Made by a program: the position numbers and the translations under genes. From NCBI GenBank assembly GCA_022825825.1, contig JAJDWA010000027.1, positions 64,572 to 128,571 on the forward strand: a stretch of DNA of 64,000 nt. The letters run 5' to 3'. Shown in pieces: positions 17,159 to 25,730 of the stretch. The notes under the pieces are model-generated. The model was not told the DNA's origin, made no database searches, and saw only the letters and a program-made list of their open reading frames with translations. Positions within the stretch are counted from its first letter, which is position 1, and the number at the start of each line of letters is the position of its first letter. Origin of the DNA: Candidatus Poribacteria bacterium (GTDB taxonomy: Bacteria > Poribacteria > WGA-4E > WGA-3G).

Positions 17159-17527
17159 ATGGATGAAAAAGTATTCCACGCTGGCGGTGTTGAATTCCAC
17201 GTGGACAACCGCAATTTCGGTGAAGATGGTGGCCCTTCCGTGCGTGTTTTCGGGGAAGCAGATGGCAAAAATGTGCAACTGCTACGTTTTGACTGCTTCC
17301 GTAAAAATCCGCACTATCATTACGATCCTTCTGGAAAGAATGACCATAGAAACCTTGATAAAACAGAAGTACCAGATTCGGTTGCGTGGACAATTGAACA
17401 GCTCCGACAAAATCTCGCTGAGATGATAGGGACTGCAGGTTATGCAAGTATCGCTGAAGAGGTAGACCAAGCTGCGGTGGCAGAAGTCCTACCTGAAATA
17501 GAATCTCTCATGCGGGCAGAAAGTTAA
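17159..17527 (+). CDS. Conserved small protein of unknown function
   Basis: 122 residues, soluble, acidic, no signal peptide. The N-terminal half looks beta-rich (VEFHVDNRNF, VRVFGEADGKNVQLLRFDCF), with a His-rich turn (NPHYHYDPSGKNDHRN) that could bind metal; the C-terminal half is helical. I recognise no characterised family. It sits directly behind a consensus promoter and 29 bases before the secreted carbohydrate-binding-like gene, so the two are cotranscribed. AGGG precedes the ATG. Confidence 0.65.
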   Translation: MDEKVFHAGGVEFHVDNRNFGEDGGPSVRVFGEADGKNVQLLRFDCFRKNPHYHYDPSGKNDHRNLDKTEVPDSVAWTIEQLRQNLAEMIGTAGYASIAEEVDQAAVAEVLPEIESLMRAES

Positions 17528-17556
17528 TCATATAAAGCGTAAAAGGAGGAATTTAC

Positions 17557-18222
17557 GTGTACAGAGTTACTGTTATAAATGCCGTCTTAATGACGATGCT
17601 AATAGGTTTTAGTGCTTTTGCAGGAACCCCACAGGAATTAGGAAAATGGGAAAAAGGGGAGTTACTGCTCGAAAATCATAGTTTTGAAGATGATTTAGCC
17701 GCTTGGACTTTAGAAGATGGCACGGGCGGCAACCGGGGTGGAGAGTATAAGTGGGAAATTGACAAGAAAAACCCACAACACGGGAACAAATGCCTTAAAG
17801 TTATCGGTATCAAAGCTACTGGGACGAATTGGCACGCCAAGGTTAAGCAGCTGAATGCCTCAATGGAAAAGGGTGAAACATACACCGTCATCTTCTGGGC
17901 ACGTTCTGAAAAACCGCGACAGGTGAGTTTAAATATTCAGGAACAACATGACCCGTGGACATTCTGGCAAGGTGGCGATATCAACCTTACAGGTCCGGAG
18001 TGGGAAGAATATTTTGTTACATTTACTGCGAAAGAAACAGTTGCAAGAGACATGTGGGTAGGTTTATCTATTGCCCAATCAGATGTAGACTTCTGGATTG
18101 ATAACTTCCGTTATTTTGAAGGTGAACCTGAAGATGATTTGTCACGTGATGAACCGTTTCCCGTTGATGCGAAAGAAAAATTGACTACACAATGGGCATC
18201 TGTTAAGACAGACTTGTTCTAA
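17557..18222 (+). CDS. Secreted protein with a CBM4/9-like carbohydrate-binding domain
   Basis: 221 residues starting with GTG, chosen because a strong AGGAGGA lies 9 bases upstream. The signal peptide (VINAVLMTMLIGFSAFAG) is followed by a single beta-sandwich: LLENHSFEDDLAAWTLE, GNKCLKVIG, YTVIFWARSE, WEEYFVTFTA and a final VDFWIDNFRYFEG, the order of strands typical of CBM4/9-type modules. No catalytic domain is attached. A role in binding polysaccharide at the cell surface or in the medium is inferred. Confidence 0.72.
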   Translation: MYRVTVINAVLMTMLIGFSAFAGTPQELGKWEKGELLLENHSFEDDLAAWTLEDGTGGNRGGEYKWEIDKKNPQHGNKCLKVIGIKATGTNWHAKVKQLNASMEKGETYTVIFWARSEKPRQVSLNIQEQHDPWTFWQGGDINLTGPEWEEYFVTFTAKETVARDMWVGLSIAQSDVDFWIDNFRYFEGEPEDDLSRDEPFPVDAKEKLTTQWASVKTDLF

Positions 18223-18288
18223 CTACCCTTGGTTTCATAAGGCGCGGTCACCTGATCGTGCCTCATTCCTACCAAAGCATTTTCAGTA

Positions 18289-18927
18289 TCATTCTATAAT
18301 CACTTTTCTAAACGTTAACGATACACGCCGCCCTCGTTCATGTTTTTGACCATCCCACACATCCGATTTTCTGGCGGCAATACCGTGCAACCATTCATAT
18401 CTCGCTTCATCACTTAGAACGACAAGGCTCCTTGGCGCAAGCCAAACTGATATCTTTTTTGTCTTGTCGTCTTTGTTTGTGAAATCCATTACACAATCCG
18501 AACCTAAACTCAAAGAAGCAATTGTATCTCTAAAACATGGCTCACAATCGATATGACCTGCAATGCCTTGCCCGGGGAGGTATTCATTGATAATTACCTG
18601 ATCTGCTACTTTTGGCATGTGTCCATCTGTAGGTAATTTTTGACTGAGTCTCCTCAACCACTTCGGCAATTCACCAATATGCATATCACGGTTCACTTTC
18701 CGCGCTCTGTAATCATACTTAAAGCCGTAATGCTGAACGCGACGCTTTAGGTCGTTAAGCCATTGTTGTTTGTCAATCTGCACTAACAACCAACCATGTT
18801 GATCTTCAGTGATATAGTTTTCTACATACTGCAACCCGCGGATCTTATAAATCGCTTTCTCATTTTTTAGCGGTGGTTCTTGTAGGAAAGATTGCTGATC
18901 TGAGTCAAATAACAATAGTTGCTCCAT
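18289..18927 (-). CDS. AlkB-like 2-oxoglutarate/Fe(II) dioxygenase, copy 1
   Basis: 212 residues of the AlkB/ALKBH fold. NEYLPGQGIAGHIDCEP gives the HxD iron ligands near residue 126, WLHGIAARK the distal His near 186, and RGRRVSLTFRK the 2-oxoglutarate Arg. Members demethylate alkylated nucleic acids or proteins. The closest relative seen is the paralogue at 20019-20672, clearly homologous along the whole chain. A frameshifted methyltransferase-like gene lies between them. Substrate unknown; the HID/RxSLTFR pattern resembles the ALKBH8/ALKBH4 side of the family. Confidence 0.82.
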   Translation of the reverse strand: MEQLLLFDSDQQSFLQEPPLKNEKAIYKIRGLQYVENYITEDQHGWLLVQIDKQQWLNDLKRRVQHYGFKYDYRARKVNRDMHIGELPKWLRRLSQKLPTDGHMPKVADQVIINEYLPGQGIAGHIDCEPCFRDTIASLSLGSDCVMDFTNKDDKTKKISVWLAPRSLVVLSDEARYEWLHGIAARKSDVWDGQKHERGRRVSLTFRKVIIE

Positions 18928-18948
18928 AGTTAATGCTCCGTTAAAAAG

Positions 18949-19910
18949 TCATTTATTGGAATAATTCTCAAGGAAAGAAAAGTTATTAAAGCTATCATAA
19001 GACACATCAACCTGATTCTGTTCTTCCCATAAAGTATCATACTTTATTTGCACCACTTGCGTGGGGTCTTGCTCCGTAAAACCTGATACATCATACATTG
19101 AAGGATATGCTATCACCCAACTTTTTAGATTATGCCACCTTTCTTGGAATTTACCACCTACAGGATCTTGATATACCATACATATTCTTTTATCGCCGGA
19201 TCCTAAAATCCAGAGTAGATCACTCAATTCTTCAATGTTTGATGGTTCTTCGAATGTTTTACTTTGAAGAAAATAGCAGAAGTTAAAGATAATAAGAGTG
19301 TCTGCAGGATTACTCAAATTAATAGAATTCAGTAACTGGGGTAATTCATTGTTGTAGTCACTAATTAAGTGCAGTTGATCATCTTTATAAAAAGGTTCAT
19401 TACTTTTGTCGAATCCATTGGATCCATATTGGTTTATTTTTTGTGCCATATTAAGCATTGTAACTGAATTATCAATGCCTATATAAGTAATGTCGCACTC
19501 TCTTGCCGCAGCCCAAAATGCAATGCCCGAAGTTAATGGGCCGCATCCAAAGTCAACGAATACGACTTTATCGTTCACAGGTAGAGAAAGTATCTTTGTA
19601 AAAATATGATAAGAACTATAAAGATGCATAGCATATAATGGACACAATAGAGAAGCACTCTATTTTCCGAAGAAAGTCCGTAAAACGGTTCATCAAAATT
19701 GGCCTGTCCTCTACTAATCATACGTCTTTGCCGTTCAAATTCATGAATAATGTCTCTTCTCAAGGTCTCCTGTGCTTTGGCTTGTTTAATCTTCTTCGCT
19801 TGAACCGGTAAATTTACCTCAACATGGTGTAATACCCGGTTTTCAAATAGATCCCGTAGATTTTCCCCGGGTTTATAATAGTTATCATCGGAACAGAGTA
19901 TATAGGACAT
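18949..19910 (-). pseudogene. SAM-dependent methyltransferase-like gene, apparently frameshifted
   Basis: Two overlapping frames look like one gene. The 5' frame (19910-19575) reads into FDEPFYGLSSENRVLLYC and then drifts into a hydrophobic nonsense-like tail. The 3' frame, usable only after a TAG at about 19655, starts PLYAMHLYSSYHIF and continues into VVFVDFGCGPLTSG, the SAM-binding glycine motif, and DITYIGIDNS, its acidic strand. Joining the frames near 19640-19650 gives a continuous protein of about 320 residues. One missing base (or a -1 shift) explains it. It may be a true pseudogene, a programmed shift or an assembly error. The 3' frame has only a TTG as potential start. Confidence 0.6.
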
Positions 19911-20018
19911 GTTTTAGAACCTTATTCTTAGGGAATCATCACGACGTTTGATTATAGCAATCCACCCGTGCCATGTTAATTTAAATTATACGTGGCAATA
20001 TTCGTCTTGTCAAGGAAA

Positions 20019-20672
20019 TTAGTCATCTTTATACTCTATAACTGCTCGTCTAAACGTTAGCGATATTCTTCGCTGCCGTGGAAACTTCCGCCCATCCCAC
20101 ACATCCGATTTTCTGGCAGGAATACCGTGCAGCCACGTATATCTCGCCGCCTCCCTCAGTACAGCAACACTTCGCAGCGCAAGCCAAACCGGAACCTTTT
20201 TCGTCTTGTCATATTTGTTTGTGAATTCCATAATACAACTTGATCCCAGACTCAAATTGACAATCGTATCCTTAAACCAAGGTTCTTTGTCAATATGCCC
20301 GCCAATGCCTTGTCCAGGTTCATATTCATTGATAAGCACCTGATTGGGAATCTCTGGTATGTGTCCATCTATGTGTAATTTGCTCGCAAGTCTTTTTAGC
20401 CATTCCGGTAATTCGCTCATAGACATACCATCTTTCATTTTTCCCGTTTCGTAGTCAAACTTAGTACCGTAATGCTGATAGCGCCGCTTGGAAAAGTAGG
20501 ACCACTGTTGTTTATCGATCTGATCTAACAGCCAATCATGTTGGAACTCGGTGATATAGTCTGGTATATACCGTAATCCACGTATCTTATCAACCGCTAC
20601 CTCGTTTTTTGGCGGTGGTTGAGGTTGAGAAAATTGCTTTTCTAATAAAGGAAATAGGGATATTTGTTCCAT
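20019..20672 (-). CDS. AlkB-like 2-oxoglutarate/Fe(II) dioxygenase, copy 2
   Basis: 217 residues, paralogous to 18289-18927 from the N-terminal MEQ onward. It has NEYEPGQGIGGHIDKEP (HxD iron ligands), WLHGIPARKSDVWDG (distal His) and QRRISLTFRR (2-oxoglutarate Arg). It lies 20 bases downstream of the MFS permease gene on the same strand and could be cotranscribed with it. The two copies differ in their N-terminal 25 residues and at many positions, so the duplication is not recent. Confidence 0.82.
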   Translation of the reverse strand: MEQISLFPLLEKQFSQPQPPPKNEVAVDKIRGLRYIPDYITEFQHDWLLDQIDKQQWSYFSKRRYQHYGTKFDYETGKMKDGMSMSELPEWLKRLASKLHIDGHIPEIPNQVLINEYEPGQGIGGHIDKEPWFKDTIVNLSLGSSCIMEFTNKYDKTKKVPVWLALRSVAVLREAARYTWLHGIPARKSDVWDGRKFPRQRRISLTFRRAVIEYKDD

Positions 20673-20692
20673 TGATGATTTTCGAAAGTAAA

Positions 20693-21940
20693 TTATTCCT
20701 GACTATCTGGCGGATCTGCTTCCAATTCGCTGTGATAGACAAGAAGAATCGCTACAGCAATGCACGTCCCGACAATACCTACTGGCGAAAAGTTACCGAC
20801 TGTGTCTACTAACCATCCGAGCAACGGCGCAAGAATAATCGTAGCTAATGATTTGGACTGCGCTTCAATGGACAATATCGTTGCGCTCATTTCAGGTGTA
20901 GACTGCGCGTTAAAACGGCTAATCAAACCTGGTCTCCAGAAGTTTTGAAGGATCGCTAATCCGACAAAAAGTGCAATAATTGCAGGATACTGACCGAACC
21001 AAAGTGCTGGAATTAAGAGCGCAAAAAGTAGTAAATCTATCCACCACATAAATTGTGCTGCACCTTCGTCTCCGCCTCGCCAATCTGAGACTCGGTGAGA
21101 ATTCCTGGAGGCAAAAGACGATAAAAAATAGAGCACAAAATAGACACCTCCAACAAGCAACGCTGACCGCTTAGATTCACCCCATGTTACAAGAAAGGGT
21201 AATGCAAGAGCAGTTTGTTTAAGTATCGGTTGAAGATAGTCCTTGCTCGCTTTATACATTCCCTCAAACCCCATTCCTTCGAAAACTAAGCGGCGGAGTG
21301 GAGGGAATTGCACTGACTTCTTTATAGCACTACCGAGGAGGCGTGCAACTGCTTTGAGTGAAAATTCACTCTGTTTATCCCCATCCAGTTCCTTCGGATA
21401 ACCGAGGAAGTTAACGATGTTTAAAAGATAAGGGATGATTGAAAACCAGAAGATGTCTGTGAAATTGCCACGATAAAATACCAACGCACCAGCGATAAGA
21501 ACAGAAACCGCAGAACCCATTTGTGACCAAGAACGTGTAAAGCCGTATATTTTCGTTTTCTCGTCCGATCTTCCTTGTAGACGGAGCCAGTCGAAAATCA
21601 TTGCCTTATGCGTGCCAGTGCGAAATGCATCGCCTAAGCCAAAGAAGAACATAGCACCGAACAGTAGAAGCAGCGATTTACTCACAGCAAACGTGGCAAA
21701 AGAGGCGATATAGGCACAGAATGAAAAAATCATGGCGCGCCGTCTACCGTAAAGGTCGGCGAGTGCGCCAGAGGGAATTTCAAATAGGTTTGTGCAAACC
21801 TCCCGAAATCCAATTAGAATACCAATTTGGAAGAAGGACAAACCTTTCTCAAGAAATGCTAAAATTAAAAATGGGTCGTAGTAGCGTTGATTTTTTAAGA
21901 ATCCGTATAGCGAAAAACGGAAGAGCATCGGTATGCGCAT
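20693..21940 (-). CDS. Major facilitator superfamily permease
   Basis: 415 residues and about twelve hydrophobic segments. The loop between segments 2 and 3 reads GALADLYGRRRAM, the MFS motif A. A longer basic loop near residues 180-215 separates the two six-helix halves. The pattern GFREVCTNLFEIPSGALAD is common in MFS proteins annotated as drug or unknown-substrate exporters. Substrate not inferable. It heads a unit ending in the second AlkB-like gene. Confidence 0.82.
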   Translation of the reverse strand: MRIPMLFRFSLYGFLKNQRYYDPFLILAFLEKGLSFFQIGILIGFREVCTNLFEIPSGALADLYGRRRAMIFSFCAYIASFATFAVSKSLLLLFGAMFFFGLGDAFRTGTHKAMIFDWLRLQGRSDEKTKIYGFTRSWSQMGSAVSVLIAGALVFYRGNFTDIFWFSIIPYLLNIVNFLGYPKELDGDKQSEFSLKAVARLLGSAIKKSVQFPPLRRLVFEGMGFEGMYKASKDYLQPILKQTALALPFLVTWGESKRSALLVGGVYFVLYFLSSFASRNSHRVSDWRGGDEGAAQFMWWIDLLLFALLIPALWFGQYPAIIALFVGLAILQNFWRPGLISRFNAQSTPEMSATILSIEAQSKSLATIILAPLLGWLVDTVGNFSPVGIVGTCIAVAILLVYHSELEADPPDSQE

Positions 21941-21958
21941 AAATTAACTTTCGCAATC

Positions 21959-22462
21959 TTACTGTTTCTCCCAAATTTGCACGTTATGTCGTGGTAATTC
22001 AAAAGGATATTTGCCATATTCAAGGATCGGGATTCCATTTTCATCTACTGTAACAACAGCGTGGAGTTGATGGGGAGAAACACTTGTGTCTACACGTTCA
22101 AGAAATTGCCACTTTTCTCCCTCAGCGGTTATAAGCCTTATTTTTGTCCAGAGTATACCTTCACCATCAGTGTATGTTCCATCTGATGTTTGTAGAATAG
22201 GTTGAGGATATGCTGGTAAGGTGAAACTTTCACCGATTGTAGATGTTGAATTTAGATGGGTATGTGATACCAACACCCATGTGCCGGGAACAGGGACTTC
22301 AATACCGTTCTGGTCAACAGGCCAAACATGGTCCCGTTCTTTGATCGGAGTAAGGGTTTCTGTATGAGAATCTAATACTTGGGAGATCCGTTCACAACCG
22401 GAAAATCCGATAACTAAAACGGTAAGAGCCAATATAAATGTTAGTTTTATGATTGTTTTCAT
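21959..22462 (-). CDS. Putative lipoprotein of unknown function
   Basis: About 167 residues from the ATG at 22462. The signal sequence ends in VIGFSGC, a lipobox-like motif, so the mature protein is probably anchored through Cys to a membrane. The body is predicted beta-rich (VPGTWVLVSHTHL, HQLHAVVTVDENGIPILEYG) without a family I recognise. An in-frame TTG 27 bases upstream is an alternative start. It ends 18 bases before the MFS permease start on the same strand. Confidence 0.6.
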   Translation of the reverse strand: MKTIIKLTFILALTVLVIGFSGCERISQVLDSHTETLTPIKERDHVWPVDQNGIEVPVPGTWVLVSHTHLNSTSTIGESFTLPAYPQPILQTSDGTYTDGEGILWTKIRLITAEGEKWQFLERVDTSVSPHQLHAVVTVDENGIPILEYGKYPFELPRHNVQIWEKQ

Positions 22463-22527
22463 AAGCCTGTTGAATTCCTTTGTTTTCAAATAATTGTAGC
22501 AGTTGGTAGGATATGTCTATTGAGAAT

Positions 22528-22776
22528 TTATAAACTTACTGTAGAAAGTTCATTCGTGTAAACAATCATTTGTGCTTTTTCTCTATCTGCTGCATACGCA
22601 AGACAGGCCCGGATGTCAGTCTCGGTTAAATAGGGAAAATCATCAAGAATTTCGTCCACTGTCATGCCCGAAGCAAGGTAGCCTAAGACATCGTACACGG
22701 TAATTCGCATTCCCCGAATATAGGGCTTCCCTCCACGTTTCCCAGGTTCAATGGTAATAATGTCTCGATAATTCAT
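22528..22776 (-). CDS. DUF433 domain protein (antitoxin-like)
   Basis: 82 residues with the DUF433 pattern: GKRGGKPYIRGMRITVYDVL, then LASGMTVDEILDDFPYLTETDIRACLAYAADRE. This is a small helix-turn-helix-like fold, usually paired with a DUF5615 PIN-like toxin encoded just downstream. Here the next gene is an unrelated lipoprotein, so the expected partner is absent. An intergenic repeat lies immediately upstream. Confidence 0.85.
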   Translation of the reverse strand: MNYRDIITIEPGKRGGKPYIRGMRITVYDVLGYLASGMTVDEILDDFPYLTETDIRACLAYAADREKAQMIVYTNELSTVSL

Positions 22777-22860
22777 CTATACGCCTCCCAAGTAGTTTTA
22801 CAATTCCAGATTTTAAAGTCTTACATCTAATACCATTTCTAAATTCTATAGTAAAACCCA

Positions 22861-22962
22861 CAATTACCTGGACATTGGCGAGGTTAGGAAACCTCACCAG
22901 CGTTATGGTGTGGGGATTGTTGTTCATTGAAATGTGAACATATTTTCGGATCAGACTATAAT
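22861..22962 (+). repeat. Copy 2 of the GGTTAGGAAACC-core dispersed repeat
   Basis: Contains GGACATT, then GGCGAGGTTAGGAAACCTC (arms GAGG/CCTC) and, further right, GTTGTTCATTGAAATGTGAA and TCGGATCAGACTATAATG. The last two segments match copy 1 (about 1310-1353), defining an element of at least 100 bases. Confidence 0.75.
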
Positions 22963-23011
22963 GTCGTTCCACATTTCCCGCGAACAATTTTATCGTAAAA
23001 TATACAATTAA

Positions 23012-23407
23012 TCAGCCGTCTTCAAGACTCCTGAACAATTCGCGATATACCGGTAAGGCAAGCCCCAGTTTTAATGCTTCCTTGATTTCAAACCAACCGA
23101 TCATTGAGTGTTCTTCTGGTTGTAGGCACTCTGGTTCGCCTTTCCAATCCGTTACCACAAATACGTGATAGGTGTGATCGTTATTGGAGTCAAATAGGGT
23201 CTTAATGTGTTCAAATTGAACGGGTGTAACACCGATTTCTTCTTGCAACTCTCTCGTGAGAGTCTGTATTAGTGTTTCACCATTTTCGCAATGTCCACCA
23301 ATCATATCCCAGACGTTCGGATAAGAGGTTCGGTGTTTAGCCCTTTTGCCTAACAGAATCTCTCCGTTCCTGAACAAGATTCCGAGTGCGCAAACTTTTA
23401 ATTCCAT
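23012..23407 (-). CDS. Nudix hydrolase
   Basis: 131 residues. The Nudix box GGHCENGETLIQTLTRELQE, followed by EIGV, fits GX5EX7REUXEEXGU exactly and binds the Mg2+ needed to hydrolyse a nucleoside-diphosphate-linked substrate. The preceding WDMIGG and the LLGKRAKHR segment suggest a MutT/NudG-like or isopentenyl-diphosphate-like topology, but the substrate is not evident. It is separated by a repeat from the DUF433 gene and stands apart from its other neighbours. Confidence 0.88.
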   Translation of the reverse strand: MELKVCALGILFRNGEILLGKRAKHRTSYPNVWDMIGGHCENGETLIQTLTRELQEEIGVTPVQFEHIKTLFDSNNDHTYHVFVVTDWKGEPECLQPEEHSMIGWFEIKEALKLGLALPVYRELFRSLEDG

Positions 23408-23573
23408 AGTTTGTTCCTACATAGAGAATAATCTGGAACACAATAGATTTCATAATATATCCACCTTTAACTCACGTTATATTATATCACATTTTCGTAT
23501 ATTGTAAAATTTATTTAATCATTCGTTTAAATAAGATTTTTGCTATTCACAAAAAACTCTAAGTCAATCATGT

Positions 23574-23939
23574 TTATCCAACAGTCTTATCTTTTCGTTG
23601 GTGGACGATGACGTGATTGCCATCAGGGTCTGCGACAATCGCCCAAAAACATACCGCGGATTCTCCCAGAGGCGCATGTATTTGGATCCCTGCTTGTTCT
23701 AATTCTTGGACGGTGGCTTTTGCGTCTTCAACCGCAAGCGCGACTGTCCCACCACCGGGAGGCGTAAATTCATAACCCTGTCCTAAAACAAGTGTACCCG
23801 GATTTATCTCAAATTCTGCCCATGTGCCTTCATGCACTAAACATGCCAGCGGAATCCCAAGTACATCGCGATAAAAGGCGAGCGATCTCTGCATATCGCT
23901 TACCGCAAAGAAAGTAAAATCAATACCTAATACATTCAA
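23574..23939 (-). CDS. VOC superfamily (glyoxalase/dioxygenase-like) protein
   Basis: 121 residues with the paired beta-alpha-beta-beta-beta modules of the vicinal oxygen chelate fold: FFAVSDMQRSLAFYRDVLGI at the N-terminus and VADPDGNHVIVHQ at the C-terminus. Acidic/His ligand positions are partly present (E in AEFEINPGTL). Catalytic type cannot be told: glyoxalase, bleomycin-resistance-like or extradiol dioxygenase-like. It ends a cluster downstream of the caspase-like/BNR pair. Confidence 0.82.
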   Translation of the reverse strand: MNVLGIDFTFFAVSDMQRSLAFYRDVLGIPLACLVHEGTWAEFEINPGTLVLGQGYEFTPPGGGTVALAVEDAKATVQELEQAGIQIHAPLGESAVCFWAIVADPDGNHVIVHQRKDKTVG

Positions 23940-23976
23940 AACTACAATCTCCTCCGCTTGCTTTTACAATGATGTA

Positions 23977-24930
23977 CTAAGCAGCAAGGGTTTGGATAGG
24001 GTATTCGTCATCGCATTCGGGTACTGTCCAGAACGGACTCCAATCTGTGGCTCGATCCTTTCCGATGTAAAGCGTCTTTCCGATAACTGCCCATGCTGTT
24101 CCTTCGGATGTAAACGCAATACAGCCTGTGCGGATCCGATCAGTGGGTTCTGTGAGCTGATCGTTGAGTTGAGTCCACACAGCGCCGCCATTCTCTGAAC
24201 GACAGAGCCAAGCACCACCGCCTCTCGGTCCATTTTGAACTGTGGCGATCAGTAAGTCTGGGTCTGCTGGATGTACAGCAATAGTGGTGCCGTAGCGAAC
24301 CGGCAACCCTTCGATCCGATTCTCCCAAGAGTGCCCACGGTCGGCACTGACATAAACACCGTTCTGCGTGTTCGCATAAACTCGATTATCGTCTGCAGGA
24401 CACGTAGCAACCTGATGGACATCTTTATTGAGGTCTGGCGTGACAGGTTCCCAAGAAATCCCTTCATCGTTGGAACGCATGATACTTCCGACATGGATAT
24501 CTGCGTAACAAAAGCCGTCCTGGGTTTTAGCAAAAGTCCGGACAGCTGGCGGACCACCCCACGGAGTATACCAATCTTTCCGACATTCTAATTCATCAAA
24601 CGACTTAATCCGTTCAGCGGGACCTTCTTCGCCAACGAGACGATAGACATAAGCCCCCTCATCCGTTCCGATGAGCAGTGTCAACGGATCCTCACGAACA
24701 ACGAGCAACGAAGCGATTGGATCCTCTATACCTGTTGGAATTCGTTTCTCGTCATCTTCTGATAAAACCAGTAGCGTTCCATCCGACAAGGCAGATACTA
24801 CAGCTTGACCGTTTGACAGTGAAACCATCGTGCCAGGTTCTTGATGATCTGTCCCTTTGTAAACTTGGACAGGTTCGCCATCTCCATTATCTTCAATGGC
24901 ATAGATAGCGTTATGAGTAGCAATAAACAT
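23977..24930 (-). CDS. BNR/sortilin-type beta-propeller protein
   Basis: 317 residues formed of repeated four-stranded blades. Asp-box-like motifs occur as SNDEGISWEPV, SADRGHSWENR and SENGGAVWTQL, each followed by a strand such as VYANTQNGVYV. This is the VPS10/exo-sialidase-like propeller. No catalytic arginine triad or signal peptide is seen, so it is more likely a cytoplasmic binding scaffold than a sialidase. Its ATG shares one base with the stop of the caspase-like gene (TAATG), showing tight translational coupling and probably a common function. Confidence 0.72.
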   Translation of the reverse strand: MFIATHNAIYAIEDNGDGEPVQVYKGTDHQEPGTMVSLSNGQAVVSALSDGTLLVLSEDDEKRIPTGIEDPIASLLVVREDPLTLLIGTDEGAYVYRLVGEEGPAERIKSFDELECRKDWYTPWGGPPAVRTFAKTQDGFCYADIHVGSIMRSNDEGISWEPVTPDLNKDVHQVATCPADDNRVYANTQNGVYVSADRGHSWENRIEGLPVRYGTTIAVHPADPDLLIATVQNGPRGGGAWLCRSENGGAVWTQLNDQLTEPTDRIRTGCIAFTSEGTAWAVIGKTLYIGKDRATDWSPFWTVPECDDEYPIQTLAA

Positions 24931-25580
24931 TATGTGTTCTCCTCTGTTGTATAGCGTTTAAACGTTTTCGTACCAAAACGAAAGTGTGGATCAATTTGTG
25001 CCGCTTTTTCGGCAGCCTCTTGTTCTGTATAGGTAGTGGTTGAATAATCGCGGTCCACCCCGTCCATCAGATAATAGAAAAAACTGGTAAAAAAGACCAG
25101 TGATGAATCAAGATCAACATATATTTCCTCAGGATCGTCAAGGTGAACAGGCGCAATGTAGGAGTGATAACCGGATTTTAGAAATGCCTCCGCTAAAGGT
25201 TCTCTGCCAGAACCACACGCTGTAGAGAGCAGCGTGCCATCTCTATTTTGCACGTATTCAGCAATTCTTGCAGGTGTCAGTTCTACAACGATATGATCCC
25301 ACCCTTCATCGCCAGGGGTATCGTAATCCCCATCTTCCTGATCAGTTACCTCAAGTCTTATGTGCATATCCTCCGGTGTTTCACCTGAGCCGTGGCAAAA
25401 GATGATTGTATACGCATAGTTGTGCGGTTGCGCAAAGAAATCAAGAATCTGACGTTTTTGGACAAAATAGTGGAAATCGACATGTAACCTGAAACTTTCA
25501 AGTACGCCGCGGAGTGCGTCTGCTTCCTTAAGCATCGTGCGATCACAGACAATGGCGACAGATGTAAATAATCTTAACAT
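24930..25580 (-). CDS. Caspase/CHAT-like protease candidate coupled to a BNR propeller
   Basis: 216 residues. A hydrophobic strand ending in IIFCHGSGE (H63) and a second strand ending in LLSTACGSGREPLAEAFLKSG (C122) give a His-Cys pair 59 residues apart on consecutive strands, followed by YHSYIAPVHL, the arrangement of caspase-fold (CHAT/C14) peptidases. The N-terminal VAIVCDRTMLKEADALRGVL resembles the first strand and helix of that fold. AGGA precedes the ATG. Its stop overlaps the start of the BNR propeller gene. Protease activity, and any role of the propeller as sensor or target, are inferred. Confidence 0.6.
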   Translation of the reverse strand: MLRLFTSVAIVCDRTMLKEADALRGVLESFRLHVDFHYFVQKRQILDFFAQPHNYAYTIIFCHGSGETPEDMHIRLEVTDQEDGDYDTPGDEGWDHIVVELTPARIAEYVQNRDGTLLSTACGSGREPLAEAFLKSGYHSYIAPVHLDDPEEIYVDLDSSLVFFTSFFYYLMDGVDRDYSTTTYTEQEAAEKAAQIDPHFRFGTKTFKRYTTEENT

Positions 25581-25620
25581 ATTAAATTTCCTAATTTCAA
25601 TTTACGATGTTGGACAGATT

Positions 25621-25685
25621 ATGGTAGATTTTAGAATTATCTGGGCATTTCCATGGCCAGGTTAGGAAACCTTGCCTACTCAAGG
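25621..25685 (+). repeat. Copy 3 of the GGTTAGGAAACC-core dispersed repeat
   Basis: Left flank ATGGTAGATTTTAGAATTAT, then GGGCATT and the hairpin GGCCAGG-TTAGGAAA-CCTTGCC with one arm mismatch, then CTAC. It lies between the caspase-like gene and the ADP-ribosyltransferase-like gene. Confidence 0.75.
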
Positions 25686-25730
25686 GTAAATGTATTACTG
25701 ATTGTTATAAATCACCAAAAAGTGAATCCA

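Noticed and set aside
22861..22962. CRISPR-like array made by the GGTTAGGAAACC repeats
   Set aside because: The copies are kilobases apart, in both orientations, with no regular spacers and no cas genes.
22748..22987. Minus-strand open frame of 79 codons
   Set aside because: It lies across the dispersed repeat and the start of the DUF433 gene, and has no ribosome binding site or protein-like features.
23977..24930. Sialidase
   Set aside because: The catalytic arginine triad, Asp/Tyr-Glu residues and a signal peptide are not evident; only propeller repeats are visible.
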